From Mucilaginibacter sp. CSA2-8R (lineage in GTDB: Bacteria; Bacteroidota; Bacteroidia; Sphingobacteriales; Sphingobacteriaceae): a DNA stretch of 64,000 bases. The stretch's first letter is position 1, and the number at the start of each line of letters is the position of its first letter. The DNA is taken from the NCBI RefSeq assembly GCF_038806765.1, contig NZ_CP152389.1, positions 3,410,001-3,474,000 of the forward strand. The letters run 5' to 3'. The notes under the pieces were generated by a model, which worked only from the letters and a program-made list of their open reading frames with translations, was not told the origin of the DNA and searched no databases. Positions 9,366-18,799 of this stretch are shown here, piece by piece. Both the position numbers and the translations under genes were made by a program.

Positions 9366-10845
9366 AATATTTTACCAATATCTGGTTATTAAGCCGGTTT
9401 ACGCTGGCTGGCAACCGGGCCATATCCCGCGGAAAGTACAGCATTTGCTGTAAGGTGCCTTTAGACATAAACCGCAAGCCGGGCAAATACGTGTTGGGCA
9501 TTTGGTAACTGGGCTTGTACATGGCCATGATGTATCCCCACTCGCCGAACGAGGGCACATAATTATGGTAAGGCACCGTATGCAAACCGACAGATTGCAG
9601 CGTTTTTTCGACCGTCCAGTATGATTTAGGAGCCACAAATGGCGAGGTAGACTGCACTACCATAATACCCTGCGGCGAGAGCAAACGCTTGATGATGCTA
9701 TAAAACTTGTTGGTATAAAGCTTACCTACCGAATAATTCGACGGGTCAGGAAAATCAATAATAATGGCATCGTAACGCGTTTGCTGCATCCGTGCCCAGG
9801 CAAAAGCATCGGCACTAATTACCTTTACCTTCGGCGATAGCAGCGAACGCTGGTTAAGCCGCAGCAGCATTTCGTTAGAGCGGAAAAGCTCGGTCATGCC
9901 CTTATCCAAGTCAACCAGGGTCACGCTTTTGATCTGCGGATATTTGAGTATTTCGCGCACGGCCAGGCCATCGCCTCCGCCCATTACCAATATGTGTTGC
10001 GCCTGCGGCAAAGCCTGTAACACCGGGTGTATAAGCGCCTCGTGGTAACGGTATTCATCTACCGAGCTAAACTGCAGGTTACCGTTTAAAAACAGCCGCA
10101 AGTCGCGGCCGCGTTTGGTTAATATAATGCGCTGGTAAGGTGTGCTTTTAGAGTAGATAATAGTGTCGGCATAATTCATGCTTTCGGCAAAACTGGTAAT
10201 GGTGTCAGCCAGTATAAAGCCAGCAAGCAGAGCCACCAAGCTGATGATGGAGGCACTCCGCAGGTACCGCATGGATCTAATTTCTTTGGAAAACCCCAGG
10301 CACACCAGCAAAGCTACACCCACATTGAGCATACCAAATAAATAGGCTGTACGCACCAAACCCAGGTACGGAATAAGTATAAGCGGAAATACGAGCGATG
10401 CAATGAGCGCCCCGATATAATCGAAAGTAAAAACTTTAGAAACCAGGTCTTTAAACTCGTATCGGTCTTTGAGGATGCGCATCAGCAACGGAATTTCGAG
10501 CCCTACCAGTATGCCGGTAACCGATACCAGGCCGTACAGTACCGGCCTGAATGCGCTGACACTCTCGAAAACCATGAACAGGATGGTTGAACTGGTGCCA
10601 CCCACCAAACCCACCAGAATTTCAATCTGAATAAACCAGGACAACAGGTTTTTATCGAAATATTTAGATAACCACGACCCGATACCCATCGAAAACAAGT
10701 AAACACCGATGATGGTAGAAAATTGCGTAACCGAATCACCTAACAGGTAACTGGCCAGTGTGCCGGCAATCAGTTCGTAAATCAGTCCGCAGGTAGCTAT
10801 AATAAATACCGAAACCAGCAGCAGTACAGGAAGCCTTTGATTCAT
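9337..10845 (-). CDS. Membrane-fused polyamine aminopropyltransferase (spermidine synthase-like)
   Basis: 502 aa in two parts. Residues 1-215 carry about seven transmembrane helices; residues ~220-480 are a spermidine synthase-type Rossmann fold with VMGGGDGLAVREI (SAM/dcSAM binding) and VTLVDLDKGMTELF, and an acidic DFPDPSNY active-site loop. The family transfers aminopropyl groups from decarboxylated SAM. SpeD, encoded four genes upstream, would supply that donor. The fusion to a membrane module implies a membrane-embedded acceptor or product export rather than bulk spermidine synthesis (inference). Confidence 0.88.
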   Translation of the reverse strand: MNQRLPVLLLVSVFIIATCGLIYELIAGTLASYLLGDSVTQFSTIIGVYLFSMGIGSWLSKYFDKNLLSWFIQIEILVGLVGGTSSTILFMVFESVSAFRPVLYGLVSVTGILVGLEIPLLMRILKDRYEFKDLVSKVFTFDYIGALIASLVFPLILIPYLGLVRTAYLFGMLNVGVALLVCLGFSKEIRSMRYLRSASIISLVALLAGFILADTITSFAESMNYADTIIYSKSTPYQRIILTKRGRDLRLFLNGNLQFSSVDEYRYHEALIHPVLQALPQAQHILVMGGGDGLAVREILKYPQIKSVTLVDLDKGMTELFRSNEMLLRLNQRSLLSPKVKVISADAFAWARMQQTRYDAIIIDFPDPSNYSVGKLYTNKFYSIIKRLLSPQGIMVVQSTSPFVAPKSYWTVEKTLQSVGLHTVPYHNYVPSFGEWGYIMAMYKPSYQMPNTYLPGLRFMSKGTLQQMLYFPRDMARLPASVNRLNNQILVKYFEDEWSTVL

Positions 10846-10851
10846 ACGCTT

Positions 10852-11046
10852 TTATTTATGATTAAAGCCTGCACCGTACCCCACCACATGGCGATGGCCG
10901 CCAGTACTGTGATACGCTGTATTTTTAATTACGTTACTACTCTCCCAGTAAGCAATGCCGTTTAGGGTAGCGTAGGTAAACCACCCGGCAACGGCCAGGA
11001 CAATGATGATGTAAAATTTATTGAGTTTAATCTGCTCGTATTTCAT
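10852..11046 (-). CDS. Small single-pass membrane protein
   Basis: 64 aa. One transmembrane helix (FYIIIVLAVAGWFTYATL, residues 12-29) followed by a short His/Gly-rich tail (HSTGGHRHVVGYGAGFNHK). It lies 5 bp from DUF4178 upstream and 6 bp from the aminopropyltransferase downstream, so it is translated within the same operon. No family recognised. The histidines might bind metal, but nothing shows this directly. Confidence 0.7.
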   Translation of the reverse strand: MKYEQIKLNKFYIIIVLAVAGWFTYATLNGIAYWESSNVIKNTAYHSTGGHRHVVGYGAGFNHK

Positions 11047-11051
11047 GGCGG

Positions 11052-12479
11052 TTAGTCTTCGGTGTCGTAAGGTGAGTAATCGCTGTTTGCCCAGCGTTGC
11101 TTTTCAAATTGCTGCATGCGGAACCAGCAATAAAGCGGGTACATGCACAAAAACAAAAGGGTAATGAAGATATTGCGCCACAAAATCACGTTTTCGGTAA
11201 TGACAATTCTAATATTGGCCACCAACCTATTGCCCGCAGATGGATAAACGTTGAGATGATAAGTGCCTTTGGGGATACCCGATAGCAGCACGTTAGCCCT
11301 CTGATCGCCCTCCGACCAGTTTTCGCCATCCTCGTAACCATGGTAATATTCGATGCTTTTGGTCACTTCCCAGGTTTCGTTGGTTTTGTCATTTACCAGC
11401 ACAATGGTTGCTTCGGTCCAATTATTATCCACTTCCGAACTGATGTCAAACTCGAGCGGCGTAGCGTTATCTACTTTAAACGCCTGTGTTTTGATGGGTT
11501 TAAACTCGATATTTTTATCGGCATCGGCAACGTACTGATTATTATTTTGGTTGTTTAGCGCACTATTGGTTACACCAAATCTGATGGCCGTATCAATTAT
11601 TCCCGACACTATTTTTGCGGTGTCGCTGCTGGTTTGCGAGCCGGTAGTGAGCGGTAAAACCTCATCAAATATTACTGCACTTGGCCTATCAATACTCAAC
11701 ACCAGGGCCACCACCAGCATCAGCAAGACGATGAAAGGCGTTATCCAGGCAATCGACTTCCAGCGGGCGTAGTGCACAGACGGCTCATTGGGCTGCACAC
11801 TAAGCTTAGGCGGAAAATTAGCTAATGGCAGTTTAAAGGCATCGGCTATTTCGCGAGCCTCCATGTATTCGCCTTTGTACCAGCTAACTATCGATTGGGC
11901 TTTCTTGTCTTGCTCTTTCACCAGCAGATAGGGCGGCGCAATAAATTCTGAAGCGCGTATTTTTTCGTCCAGTACGTTCCAGTCGTATTCGCCTAATAAG
12001 CCGGTAATAACAGGAGTATATTTGTTAAACAAGCTATACTCAATACCGTTACACTCGGCGCCATGCTCATCACTATAAACCTTTTCCAATTCAGGAAAAT
12101 GCTCAATACCGGCTATAAAATTCCACTGGCCCTGGTACTCTGATAAAAATGCGTAGCCCTTGGTGTAATTGTAAAGCATATACTCGCGCCAAGCGTACTT
12201 AGTTCCGTTCTCTACCTTTTCCAGGTAGCCTATAACTTTATATGGCAAACCTTTCAGTTCAGCCTCAGTACCTAAAGGTATGAGTGGTTTTAGCTTTGGC
12301 TTTGGGGCAACGGTATGCACCAGGTGAAAGCCGCTTTCGGAGTAATTGATGTAAGAATCGCAAACGCTGCAAACAAAGTAATCGCACGATGATGCGTCGT
12401 ACAGCGTAACGTTGTGCTTGCATTTGGGGCAGGTAATCTGCTGCTCCGGGGGAAATGCTTGTAACTTTACGGCAGCCAT
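11052..12479 (-). CDS. DUF4178 domain protein with zinc ribbon and membrane anchors
   Basis: 475 aa. An N-terminal zinc ribbon (CPKCKHNVTLYDAS then CDYFVCSVC, residues ~18-41) is followed by a DUF4178-like beta-barrel region (residues ~65-225, for example YKVIGYLEKVENGTKYAWREYML). Two transmembrane helices lie at ~243-263 and ~440-458, with a periplasmic domain between. It sits between speD and the small membrane protein. DUF4178 proteins, as I recall, often co-occur with SpeD and membrane aminopropyltransferases, so this is probably a dedicated membrane component of the system. Confidence 0.8.
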   Translation of the reverse strand: MAAVKLQAFPPEQQITCPKCKHNVTLYDASSCDYFVCSVCDSYINYSESGFHLVHTVAPKPKLKPLIPLGTEAELKGLPYKVIGYLEKVENGTKYAWREYMLYNYTKGYAFLSEYQGQWNFIAGIEHFPELEKVYSDEHGAECNGIEYSLFNKYTPVITGLLGEYDWNVLDEKIRASEFIAPPYLLVKEQDKKAQSIVSWYKGEYMEAREIADAFKLPLANFPPKLSVQPNEPSVHYARWKSIAWITPFIVLLMLVVALVLSIDRPSAVIFDEVLPLTTGSQTSSDTAKIVSGIIDTAIRFGVTNSALNNQNNNQYVADADKNIEFKPIKTQAFKVDNATPLEFDISSEVDNNWTEATIVLVNDKTNETWEVTKSIEYYHGYEDGENWSEGDQRANVLLSGIPKGTYHLNVYPSAGNRLVANIRIVITENVILWRNIFITLLFLCMYPLYCWFRMQQFEKQRWANSDYSPYDTED

Positions 12480-12481
12480 AA

Positions 12482-12835
12482 TTATCGTGTAATTTCCCTC
12501 TTACCGGTTTCAGCACCCTTAAAAAACTCCAGTGTATCCTGGTAAATAGCACGAGCCTTAGCACTATTATCTTTCTGGTAATTCGATAAAAAAACATCGA
12601 AGGTAGCCATCTGGTACTCGGGCCAGGTGTGGATAGACAAATGCGACTCGGTTAAACAGATCACTGCCGTAAATCCCCCGCTCGGAAAATCGTGGTAGAC
12701 CTCGCCAACGTTATACAGCTGGTATTTGGTAATCAGCTGATTGAAAAAAGCTTTGCAGTCCATTGAGGTTTGCAATAAAGAGGACTGAACAGTGGTAAAT
12801 TCAGCCAGGATGTGAAGGCCAGGTCGGTAATGCAT
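12482..12835 (-). CDS. speD: S-adenosylmethionine decarboxylase proenzyme
   Basis: 117-aa SpeD of the short prokaryotic class. The self-cleavage site and pyruvoyl-forming serine are in LTESHLSIHTWPEYQMATFD (Ser after TE), and FPSGGFTAV is also typical. It decarboxylates SAM to give the aminopropyl donor for the aminopropyltransferase encoded in the same operon. First gene of the operon; a 20-bp inverted repeat lies 39 bp upstream of its start. Confidence 0.92.
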   Translation of the reverse strand: MHYRPGLHILAEFTTVQSSLLQTSMDCKAFFNQLITKYQLYNVGEVYHDFPSGGFTAVICLTESHLSIHTWPEYQMATFDVFLSNYQKDNSAKARAIYQDTLEFFKGAETGKREITR

Positions 12836-12873
12836 TTAAATCAATTAATCAGGCATTAAAGATATTTAAATAG

Positions 12874-12937
12874 TTAAGTCCTGTAAAATGATTGACCCAA
12901 GTATTTTAAACATTATTAATGATTTTACAGGGCTTAA
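12874..12937. repeat. 20-bp imperfect inverted repeat upstream of speD
   Basis: Left arm 12874-12893 and right arm 12918-12937 match in 18 of 20 positions as inverted copies around a 24-bp spacer; the core is CCTGTAAAAT/ATTTTACAGG. It could be a regulatory hairpin in the speD leader, an operator for a dimeric regulator, or a terminator-like structure. No poly-T tract follows either arm, so a terminator is the least likely. Confidence 0.6.
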
Positions 12938-13182
12938 AGATGGCTAACAGTGCTGGCCATCGCTTGTGCAAGTTTCAGCCGGAAATTATTGCCCGTTTAC
13001 CGGCATGCCTGCTAAACACATAGTGTAGGTATAGGTGTATTTTCTATCCAGCAAGCAATATTGCTGACGCGGTATGGCTTCTGAGCTATCATAGCCGCCT
13101 ATGCCGTGCTGGGCCAAATTAATATCCAAATCTACTTGGTTAGCGAAACGCAAACCGACCATCTAAGACTGCCCAATTAAAT

Positions 13183-13214
13183 TTTCGCATTAGCCTTGCA
13201 AAACACTACCTTTG
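13183..13214 (+). promoter_or_regulatory. Promoter for the B12 uptake operon
   Basis: A perfect Bacteroidota -7 element TACCTTTG at 13207-13214, with TTTC near 13183 at about the -33 position. It lies immediately upstream of the cobalamin riboswitch, so the transcript would start at about the riboswitch 5' end. Confidence 0.7.
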
Positions 13215-13221
13215 CGGCGCT

Positions 13222-13390
13222 TTTGGTTCCCGGAACGTCGTATTCTGGGATTAAAAGGGAATCCGGTGTAAGTCCGGAACTGTCCCGCAGCTGTAAGTTC
13301 TATAAAACCGGAGCCCAATCTTTAGTCACTGTACGCCAACGCGTATGGGAAGACGGGCCGAGGGGAACAAGTCAGAATACCTGCCTTTAG
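13222..13390 (+). promoter_or_regulatory. Cobalamin riboswitch
   Basis: Shows the conserved cobalamin aptamer blocks in order: GGGAATCCGGTGTAAGTCCG at ~13257-13276, then ACTGTCCCGCAGCTGTAAG (13279-13297), and the terminal GTCAGAATACCTGCC at 13371-13385. It precedes the TonB-dependent receptor start by about 110 bp. Binding of adenosyl- or other cobalamin is expected to reduce expression of the transport operon. The 64-aa open frame at 13196-13390 overlaps it and is not a gene. Confidence 0.95.
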
Positions 13391-13502
13391 CTTTACTTAT
13401 TCATAGCTTTCGCGGATTGAAGCTGAATGAAGATACTTTTCGTGTTTTTCATTTTTAGTGTACAATTTTCGGTTTGCTGTGGGGCTAAAACTCACATCAC
13501 AC

Positions 13503-15551
13503 ATGAAATTATTGAAGCTTAACACGCCTTGGCGTAATGGCTTTTTATGGCGTTTAAAGTTGGCAGCAGCCCTTGGGTGGTTGATAGCCGGCTATGCCCT
13601 GCCGGTGTGTGCCCAACAGAAGCCGACAGATACACTGCGCACCCAACAGTTACAACCCGTTGAGATAACAGCCAAAATCAGTGCGCTGCCTGCCGCCTCG
13701 CCTACCCCTGCCCAAATACTGAAAGGCCCCGCTCTGCAGCGCCTCAACAGCCTATCGGTAGCAGATGCCATTCGTTATTTTTCGGGCGTGCAGTTGAAAG
13801 ACTACGGCGGCGTTGGTGGCCTTAAAACGGTAGATGTGCGCAGCTTGGGCAGTAGCCAGGTGGCCGTGTTTTATGATGGAGTACAATTAGGCAACGCCCA
13901 GAATGGCCAGGTAGATTTAGGCAAGTTCTCGTTAGACAACCTGGGCAGCGTGGAATTGTATAACGCGCAAAAAAGCAGCATTTTTCAACCCGCACGCGGC
14001 TTGGCTGCCGGTAGCGCCATCTACCTTAATGCACGGCAACCAGAGTTTAGTGCAGGCAGTGCTAACACTTATAAAGCCGGGTTTCGCATTGGGTCTTTCG
14101 GCTTAATCAACCCTACTTTTTTGTGGCAGCATAAAATAAGCGGCCAGGTATCAGGCAGCATCAGCACCGAATTTATGCAGGCTAACGGGCGTTACAAATT
14201 CAGGTATACCAATGGCGTGTACGACACGACTGCCATCCGGAACAATTCGGACATTCAGTCTTTTAGGGCCGAAGCCGGCTTGCAGGGCCACTTGCGCGAT
14301 AGCAGCCAATGGGATGTAAAAATTTATCATTACAACTCCGAGCGGGGACTACCCGGCGCCGTGGTGGCTAACAAGTTTGATTACACCCAGCGCGAGTGGG
14401 ACCGCAACACGTTTGTGCAATCCTCCTATCACCTCAACGGCAAAATATACAGCCTGATGCTGCATGCAAAATATGCCGACGATTACCTGCGCTACCTTGA
14501 CCCGGAGATTGTAACCCTGAGCGGCTTGTCAGACAGCCGCTATCATCAAAAGGAAGCCTATTTTTCTGCAGCCAATCTTTTTCAGATCAATTCATTCTGG
14601 ATGGTGTCTGCCTCAGCCGATTATCAGCGCAATACTTTAAGAGCCAATATTTACCGCTTTGCCTACCCTACCCGTAATACCTGGCTCACTGCACTGGCTA
14701 CCCAGTTTTACTGGCCCCGGTTTACCCTGCAAGCCAATGTGGTGAGCACTTGGGCTACCGAAACTACCGAGGCATTTGATGCTGCCCGGCCTATGCACAA
14801 GTATACGCCTGCGCTGCTGTTATCGTGGCAACCATTGGCTACAGGCACCTTTAGACTGCGCGGCTTTTATAAAAGCCTGTACCGCCTGCCTACCTTTAAC
14901 GAGTTGTATTACACCTTTGTGGGCAGCGCCGATTTACAACCCGAGTTTTCGCGGCAATACGACGCCGGATTTACCTATCAAAAATACTTTAACCAGGGTG
15001 CATTAAGGCAAGTTAGTGTGCAGTACGATGCCTATTACAATCAGGTTAGCAATAAAATACTGGCTGTGCCGGGGCAAAACCTGCGCCGATGGGTGATGGA
15101 AAACATTGGCCGGGTAAATATTAAGGGCATGGAAACTAACGCACAGCTTACCTGGCTCGTGCATAACAATGTGCTGCTTAATACCGCCCTAAGTTATACC
15201 TACCAACAAGCCCGTGACGTAAGCGAAGGCAGTTTTTCTAACGGGCAAATTCCTTATACCCCTATACATAGCGGCTCGGCACGTGCTGGTTTGCTTTGGC
15301 AACGGTGGAGCATCAATTACAGCTACATCTATACCGGGCAGCGTTACAGTCAAAAAGCCAACATCCCCGAAAACTATGTAGCCCCCTGGTACACGCACGA
15401 TGCCTCGCTGATTTGGCAGCCCGCTTACCATGGGCACCAGCTTAATATAGCGGCCGAGGTAAATAACCTGCTTAACCAGTATTACGACGTTATTAACAAC
15501 TTCCCGATGCCGGGGCGCAATTACCGTTTAAAATTCAGCATCAACATTTAA
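13503..15551 (+). CDS. btuB: BtuB-like TonB-dependent cobalamin receptor
   Basis: Start taken at ATG 13503 (MKLLKLNTPWRNGF) because a signal peptide ending at PVCAQQ follows directly; an open frame from 13458 adds 15 unlikely residues. About 682 aa. The plug domain is around residues 60-160 (SVADAIRYFSGVQLKDYGGVGGLKTVDVRSLG split across strands); the barrel ends with an aromatic-rich strand GRNYRLKFSI. It imports cobalamin or related corrinoids across the outer membrane with TonB energy. Control by the upstream riboswitch and the downstream beta-propeller lipoproteins support the B12 assignment. Confidence 0.9.
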   Translation: MKLLKLNTPWRNGFLWRLKLAAALGWLIAGYALPVCAQQKPTDTLRTQQLQPVEITAKISALPAASPTPAQILKGPALQRLNSLSVADAIRYFSGVQLKDYGGVGGLKTVDVRSLGSSQVAVFYDGVQLGNAQNGQVDLGKFSLDNLGSVELYNAQKSSIFQPARGLAAGSAIYLNARQPEFSAGSANTYKAGFRIGSFGLINPTFLWQHKISGQVSGSISTEFMQANGRYKFRYTNGVYDTTAIRNNSDIQSFRAEAGLQGHLRDSSQWDVKIYHYNSERGLPGAVVANKFDYTQREWDRNTFVQSSYHLNGKIYSLMLHAKYADDYLRYLDPEIVTLSGLSDSRYHQKEAYFSAANLFQINSFWMVSASADYQRNTLRANIYRFAYPTRNTWLTALATQFYWPRFTLQANVVSTWATETTEAFDAARPMHKYTPALLLSWQPLATGTFRLRGFYKSLYRLPTFNELYYTFVGSADLQPEFSRQYDAGFTYQKYFNQGALRQVSVQYDAYYNQVSNKILAVPGQNLRRWVMENIGRVNIKGMETNAQLTWLVHNNVLLNTALSYTYQQARDVSEGSFSNGQIPYTPIHSGSARAGLLWQRWSINYSYIYTGQRYSQKANIPENYVAPWYTHDASLIWQPAYHGHQLNIAAEVNNLLNQYYDVINNFPMPGRNYRLKFSINI

Positions 15552-15554
15552 CGC

Positions 15555-16691
15555 ATGAACAAACCATTCAACAGATACATATTTTTAACGTTTGCGCTGC
15601 TTGGGTTACTGGCTACATCGTGCCGCAAAGATGCACCGCCTACAGCCGAGCAGGTAAGCACCCTGTTTATCCCTAACCCGGCCAGCGTAGTAAAAGGTAT
15701 TTACTTATTAAACGAGGGAAATTTTAATGCCAATAAAGCTACGCTCGATTATGTGAATTACACCACCGGGCTATACCGCAAAAACATTTACAACCAGGTT
15801 AACCCCGAGGTTACCAAAGGCCTGGGCGATGTGGGTAACGACATGGCCGTTTACGGCTCCAAGCTGTATGTGGTAGTCAACAACTCTAACAAAATAGAAG
15901 TGTTGAATGCCAAAACCGGCAAACGCATTACGCAGATTGATTTGCTTAACTGCCGATATATCACCTTCCGGCAAAACAAGGCTTACGTGAGTGCCTACCT
16001 GAGCGCCATTGGTAATGCTAATGCACCCAACGGCATAGTAGCCGAAATTGACACCGCCAGCCTGCAAATTGAACGCCGGGTTACCGTGGGCCGCCAGCCT
16101 GAGGAAATGGCCATTATCAATAACAATTTGTATGTGGCTAACTCGGGCGGCTATAGTCCGCCCAACTACGAGCGTACCTTATCGGTGGTAGACTTAGCCA
16201 CATTTACCGAAACCCGCCGCATTGATGTGGCCATTAACCTCAATCAAATTAAAGCCGACCGTTACGGCGACTTGTACGTTACCTCGCGTGGCGACTATTT
16301 GAGCATTCCGCCAAAATTGTACGTTGTAAATGCACAAAGCGGACAAATCAAAAAAGTGATCGACCTCCCCGCCCGTACTATTACCCTTGATGATGACCAG
16401 CTATACATCATCAGCACCAACAGCGGCAACGCCCAACCAAAGTATAACTACCAGATTTTAAACGTGAACACCGAAACGCTGCTCAACCAGCCCTTTATTA
16501 CCGACGGCACCGATCTAAGCATTTCCCAGCCTTACGGACTGGCCGTTAATCCGGCCACCAAAGAGGTATTGGTAACCGATGCCCGCGATTATGTAACACC
16601 GGGTACACTTTACTGCTTTGATGCCAGCGGCAAACAGAAGTGGAAGGTTACCACCGGCGATGTGCCGGCTCATTTTGCATTCATTTATTAA
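15555..16691 (+). CDS. Surface beta-propeller lipoprotein, BtuG-like
   Basis: 378 aa. Lipoprotein signal with lipobox LLATSC near residue 23. The rest is a YncE/DUF5074-type beta-propeller, with repeated units such as KLYVVVNNSNKIEVLNAKTG and NNLYVANSGG, and blades starting with VKGIYLLNEGNF. It begins 3 bp after the TonB receptor. Established knowledge: BtuG in Bacteroides is a surface-exposed beta-propeller that binds B12 very tightly and caps BtuB. Position and fold indicate the same job here. Confidence 0.83.
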   Translation: MNKPFNRYIFLTFALLGLLATSCRKDAPPTAEQVSTLFIPNPASVVKGIYLLNEGNFNANKATLDYVNYTTGLYRKNIYNQVNPEVTKGLGDVGNDMAVYGSKLYVVVNNSNKIEVLNAKTGKRITQIDLLNCRYITFRQNKAYVSAYLSAIGNANAPNGIVAEIDTASLQIERRVTVGRQPEEMAIINNNLYVANSGGYSPPNYERTLSVVDLATFTETRRIDVAINLNQIKADRYGDLYVTSRGDYLSIPPKLYVVNAQSGQIKKVIDLPARTITLDDDQLYIISTNSGNAQPKYNYQILNVNTETLLNQPFITDGTDLSISQPYGLAVNPATKEVLVTDARDYVTPGTLYCFDASGKQKWKVTTGDVPAHFAFIY

Positions 16692-16709
16692 TTATATAGT
16701 ATATCCAAC

Positions 16710-17813
16710 ATGAAGATTAAATTTTTACGTTACTCCCCGTTTGCCTTTGTAGCATTAGCCGGCACTTTGTTATTGGGCTCGTGTAAAAAAGACAAAGACA
16801 GCCGCACCGGCGAAATTGAAAGCACTGCCGGCGTATATGTACTTTGCGAAGGTAACTTAGGCAAGGCCAACAGTACCATAACTTATTATAATACAGCTAC
16901 TAAAACGGTTGACAACAATTATTATAAAACCGTTAATGGCACCAACCTGGGCGAAACCGCTAACGACCTGCAGCGTTATGGCAGCAAAATTTATTGTGTA
17001 GTAAGCGGTTTGCAGGGCACTGCGCAATCGTTTGTAGATGTGCTGGACCCCAAAACCGGAAAATCCATCAAACGTATCTCTTTCAATACCACTAACGATG
17101 GTTACATGCCGCGCAAAATTGCCTTTTATCAAAACAAAGCCTATGTTTCGAGGCTTGATGGCAAGGTTAGCCGTATTGATACAGCCAGCCTGAGTGTGGA
17201 TGGCGAATTGGTGTTAAGCGAAGCTTTGGAAGGAATGGCAGTTTCGAAAGGAAAATTGTATATCGCTAACTCTGACTATAGCTATCTTTATAAAAACGGT
17301 AAGAACACCGTTGTAACGGTGGTTGACCTGGCCAGTTTTACTAAGATTAAAGATATTACTGTAAGCTGGAATCCAACCAAAGTGGCAGCCGCCCCTAATG
17401 GAGACATTTATGTGGCTTGCGATGGAAATTACGCCAACCTGAAACCATCATTAGATCGTATCAACACCATTACCGATACCAAAGTAAGCAGCAACACTGA
17501 TTATGCCGGCTATGGCTCTTTAACCATTGGCAGCAACAATGCTTTTGTAACAACTTCATCATCAGTAATTCGTTCGCTTGATGTTTCGACAGGTACACCG
17601 GGTAATAATTTTATCACTGACGGTACAACGGTAGCATTAACTTACGGCCTTACCATCGACGGTTTTAACAACGATTTATATGTGTTTGATGCCATTAGCT
17701 ATGCCAGCTCAACCGGCAAAACTTATTGTTATCGCACCGACGGCCGAAAAAAGTTTGAGTTTGCAACCGGCCAGTTGCCTAAAGCAGCCGTATTTGTTTA
17801 TAACTACAGATAA
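16710..17813 (+). CDS. Second surface beta-propeller lipoprotein, BtuG-like paralogue
   Basis: 367 aa, clearly paralogous to the preceding protein: lipobox LLLGSC, then AGVYVLCEGNLGKANSTITY aligns with GIYLLNEGNFNANKATLDY, and both carry KTGK(S/R)I and YGLTIDG/YGLAVNP blades. A tandem duplication of the corrinoid-binding cap is plausible. The two could divide corrinoid specificities or one could feed the other. It lies 18 bp downstream in the riboswitch-controlled operon. Confidence 0.8.
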   Translation: MKIKFLRYSPFAFVALAGTLLLGSCKKDKDSRTGEIESTAGVYVLCEGNLGKANSTITYYNTATKTVDNNYYKTVNGTNLGETANDLQRYGSKIYCVVSGLQGTAQSFVDVLDPKTGKSIKRISFNTTNDGYMPRKIAFYQNKAYVSRLDGKVSRIDTASLSVDGELVLSEALEGMAVSKGKLYIANSDYSYLYKNGKNTVVTVVDLASFTKIKDITVSWNPTKVAAAPNGDIYVACDGNYANLKPSLDRINTITDTKVSSNTDYAGYGSLTIGSNNAFVTTSSSVIRSLDVSTGTPGNNFITDGTTVALTYGLTIDGFNNDLYVFDAISYASSTGKTYCYRTDGRKKFEFATGQLPKAAVFVYNYR

Positions 17814-17818
17814 CAAAC

Positions 17819-18706
17819 ATGAAATTTAATCATCCTGTTAAGCGTATTCTACTGGCTGCCTTTTGCATGGCAGCGTTACTGTCATCCTGTAAAAAGGATG
17901 ACGGTGATGTTACAGAAACACCCAATGTTGGCAGGCCGGTTACCGCTGGCAGTAGTGCTTATGTTACGCAGCTTTTTAGTTACAACCCGGCTCCAGGTCA
18001 GTTAATCAATACAACAGGCGGCAACCCCGATGCAGCTAAAAATGTGCTGAACGGCAAACAGGGCTTGGTAACTTTGGGCGCTTATGGCGGCAACCTGGTG
18101 CTGGGTTTTGACCATACCGTTATTAATCGCGACAACCAGGATGATTTCGTTATTTACAACAATGCCGCCACCGGTTTTGCCGAGCCGGGGGTAGTTTGGG
18201 TAATGGCTGATGATAACCGTAATGGCCAACCCGACGATACCTGGTACGAGCTGGCCGGGGCCGCTCAAAACTTACCTGGCTACAGCCGCAATTACGCCAT
18301 TACCTATGCCCGACCAGCTATGGCAACTGCCGATGTGCCCTGGACAGATAACCGCGGCAATAAGGGCGCTGTTGAAACCAACACTTACCACCAGCAGGCT
18401 TATTATCCGGATTGGATTACTGCCAATACGTACACTTTAACAGGTACGCTGTTGCCATCGAGCAATATCAACGACACCAACCCAACTTACATTACCAGTA
18501 ATGGGTTTACGTTTGGCTATGCGGATAGTACGCCGGGCGGCGACAAGCTGGATATTGCTAATGCCACCGATGCGCATGGCAACAAAGTAGCGCTTAAAGG
18601 CATCGACTTTGTTAAAATACAAACCGGCATTGCCTACAACCTAGGCTGGCTGGGCGAACTCTCTACCGAGGTGTGTGGTGTAGCCGATTTAAGCTTGGTG
18701 AAGTAG
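17819..18706 (+). CDS. Secreted lipoprotein of the B12 operon
   Basis: 295 aa with a lipobox AALLSSC at about residue 24. The body has an Asp/Asn-rich acidic stretch VMADDNRNGQPDDTWYEL that looks like a calcium-binding loop, preceded by LGFDHTVINRDNQDDFVIYNN. Similar proteins are common after BtuG-like genes in Bacteroidota and are annotated as cell surface proteins; whether it corresponds to the BtuH group I cannot decide. Last gene of the operon, followed by a terminator. Confidence 0.7.
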   Translation: MKFNHPVKRILLAAFCMAALLSSCKKDDGDVTETPNVGRPVTAGSSAYVTQLFSYNPAPGQLINTTGGNPDAAKNVLNGKQGLVTLGAYGGNLVLGFDHTVINRDNQDDFVIYNNAATGFAEPGVVWVMADDNRNGQPDDTWYELAGAAQNLPGYSRNYAITYARPAMATADVPWTDNRGNKGAVETNTYHQQAYYPDWITANTYTLTGTLLPSSNINDTNPTYITSNGFTFGYADSTPGGDKLDIANATDAHGNKVALKGIDFVKIQTGIAYNLGWLGELSTEVCGVADLSLVK

Positions 18707-18729
18707 TTAATAAAAGTCGGGTTATAAAA

Positions 18730-18769
18730 CGACGAAAGGCTGTCCATGCACATGAACAGCCTTTTGTCG
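18730..18769. terminator. Bidirectional terminator hairpin
   Basis: A 14-bp stem (CGACGAAAGGCTGT with ACAGCCTTTTGTCG) around a short loop lies 24 bp after the B12 operon and 31 bp from the end of the convergent DoxX gene. T/A-rich flanks suit both directions. Confidence 0.75.
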
Positions 18770-18799
18770 TTTATAGTTATTACGTTGGTTATAGATGTT

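Noticed and set aside
13196..13390. 64-aa open frame before the TonB receptor
   Set aside because: It coincides with the cobalamin riboswitch aptamer; its codons are the conserved RNA blocks.
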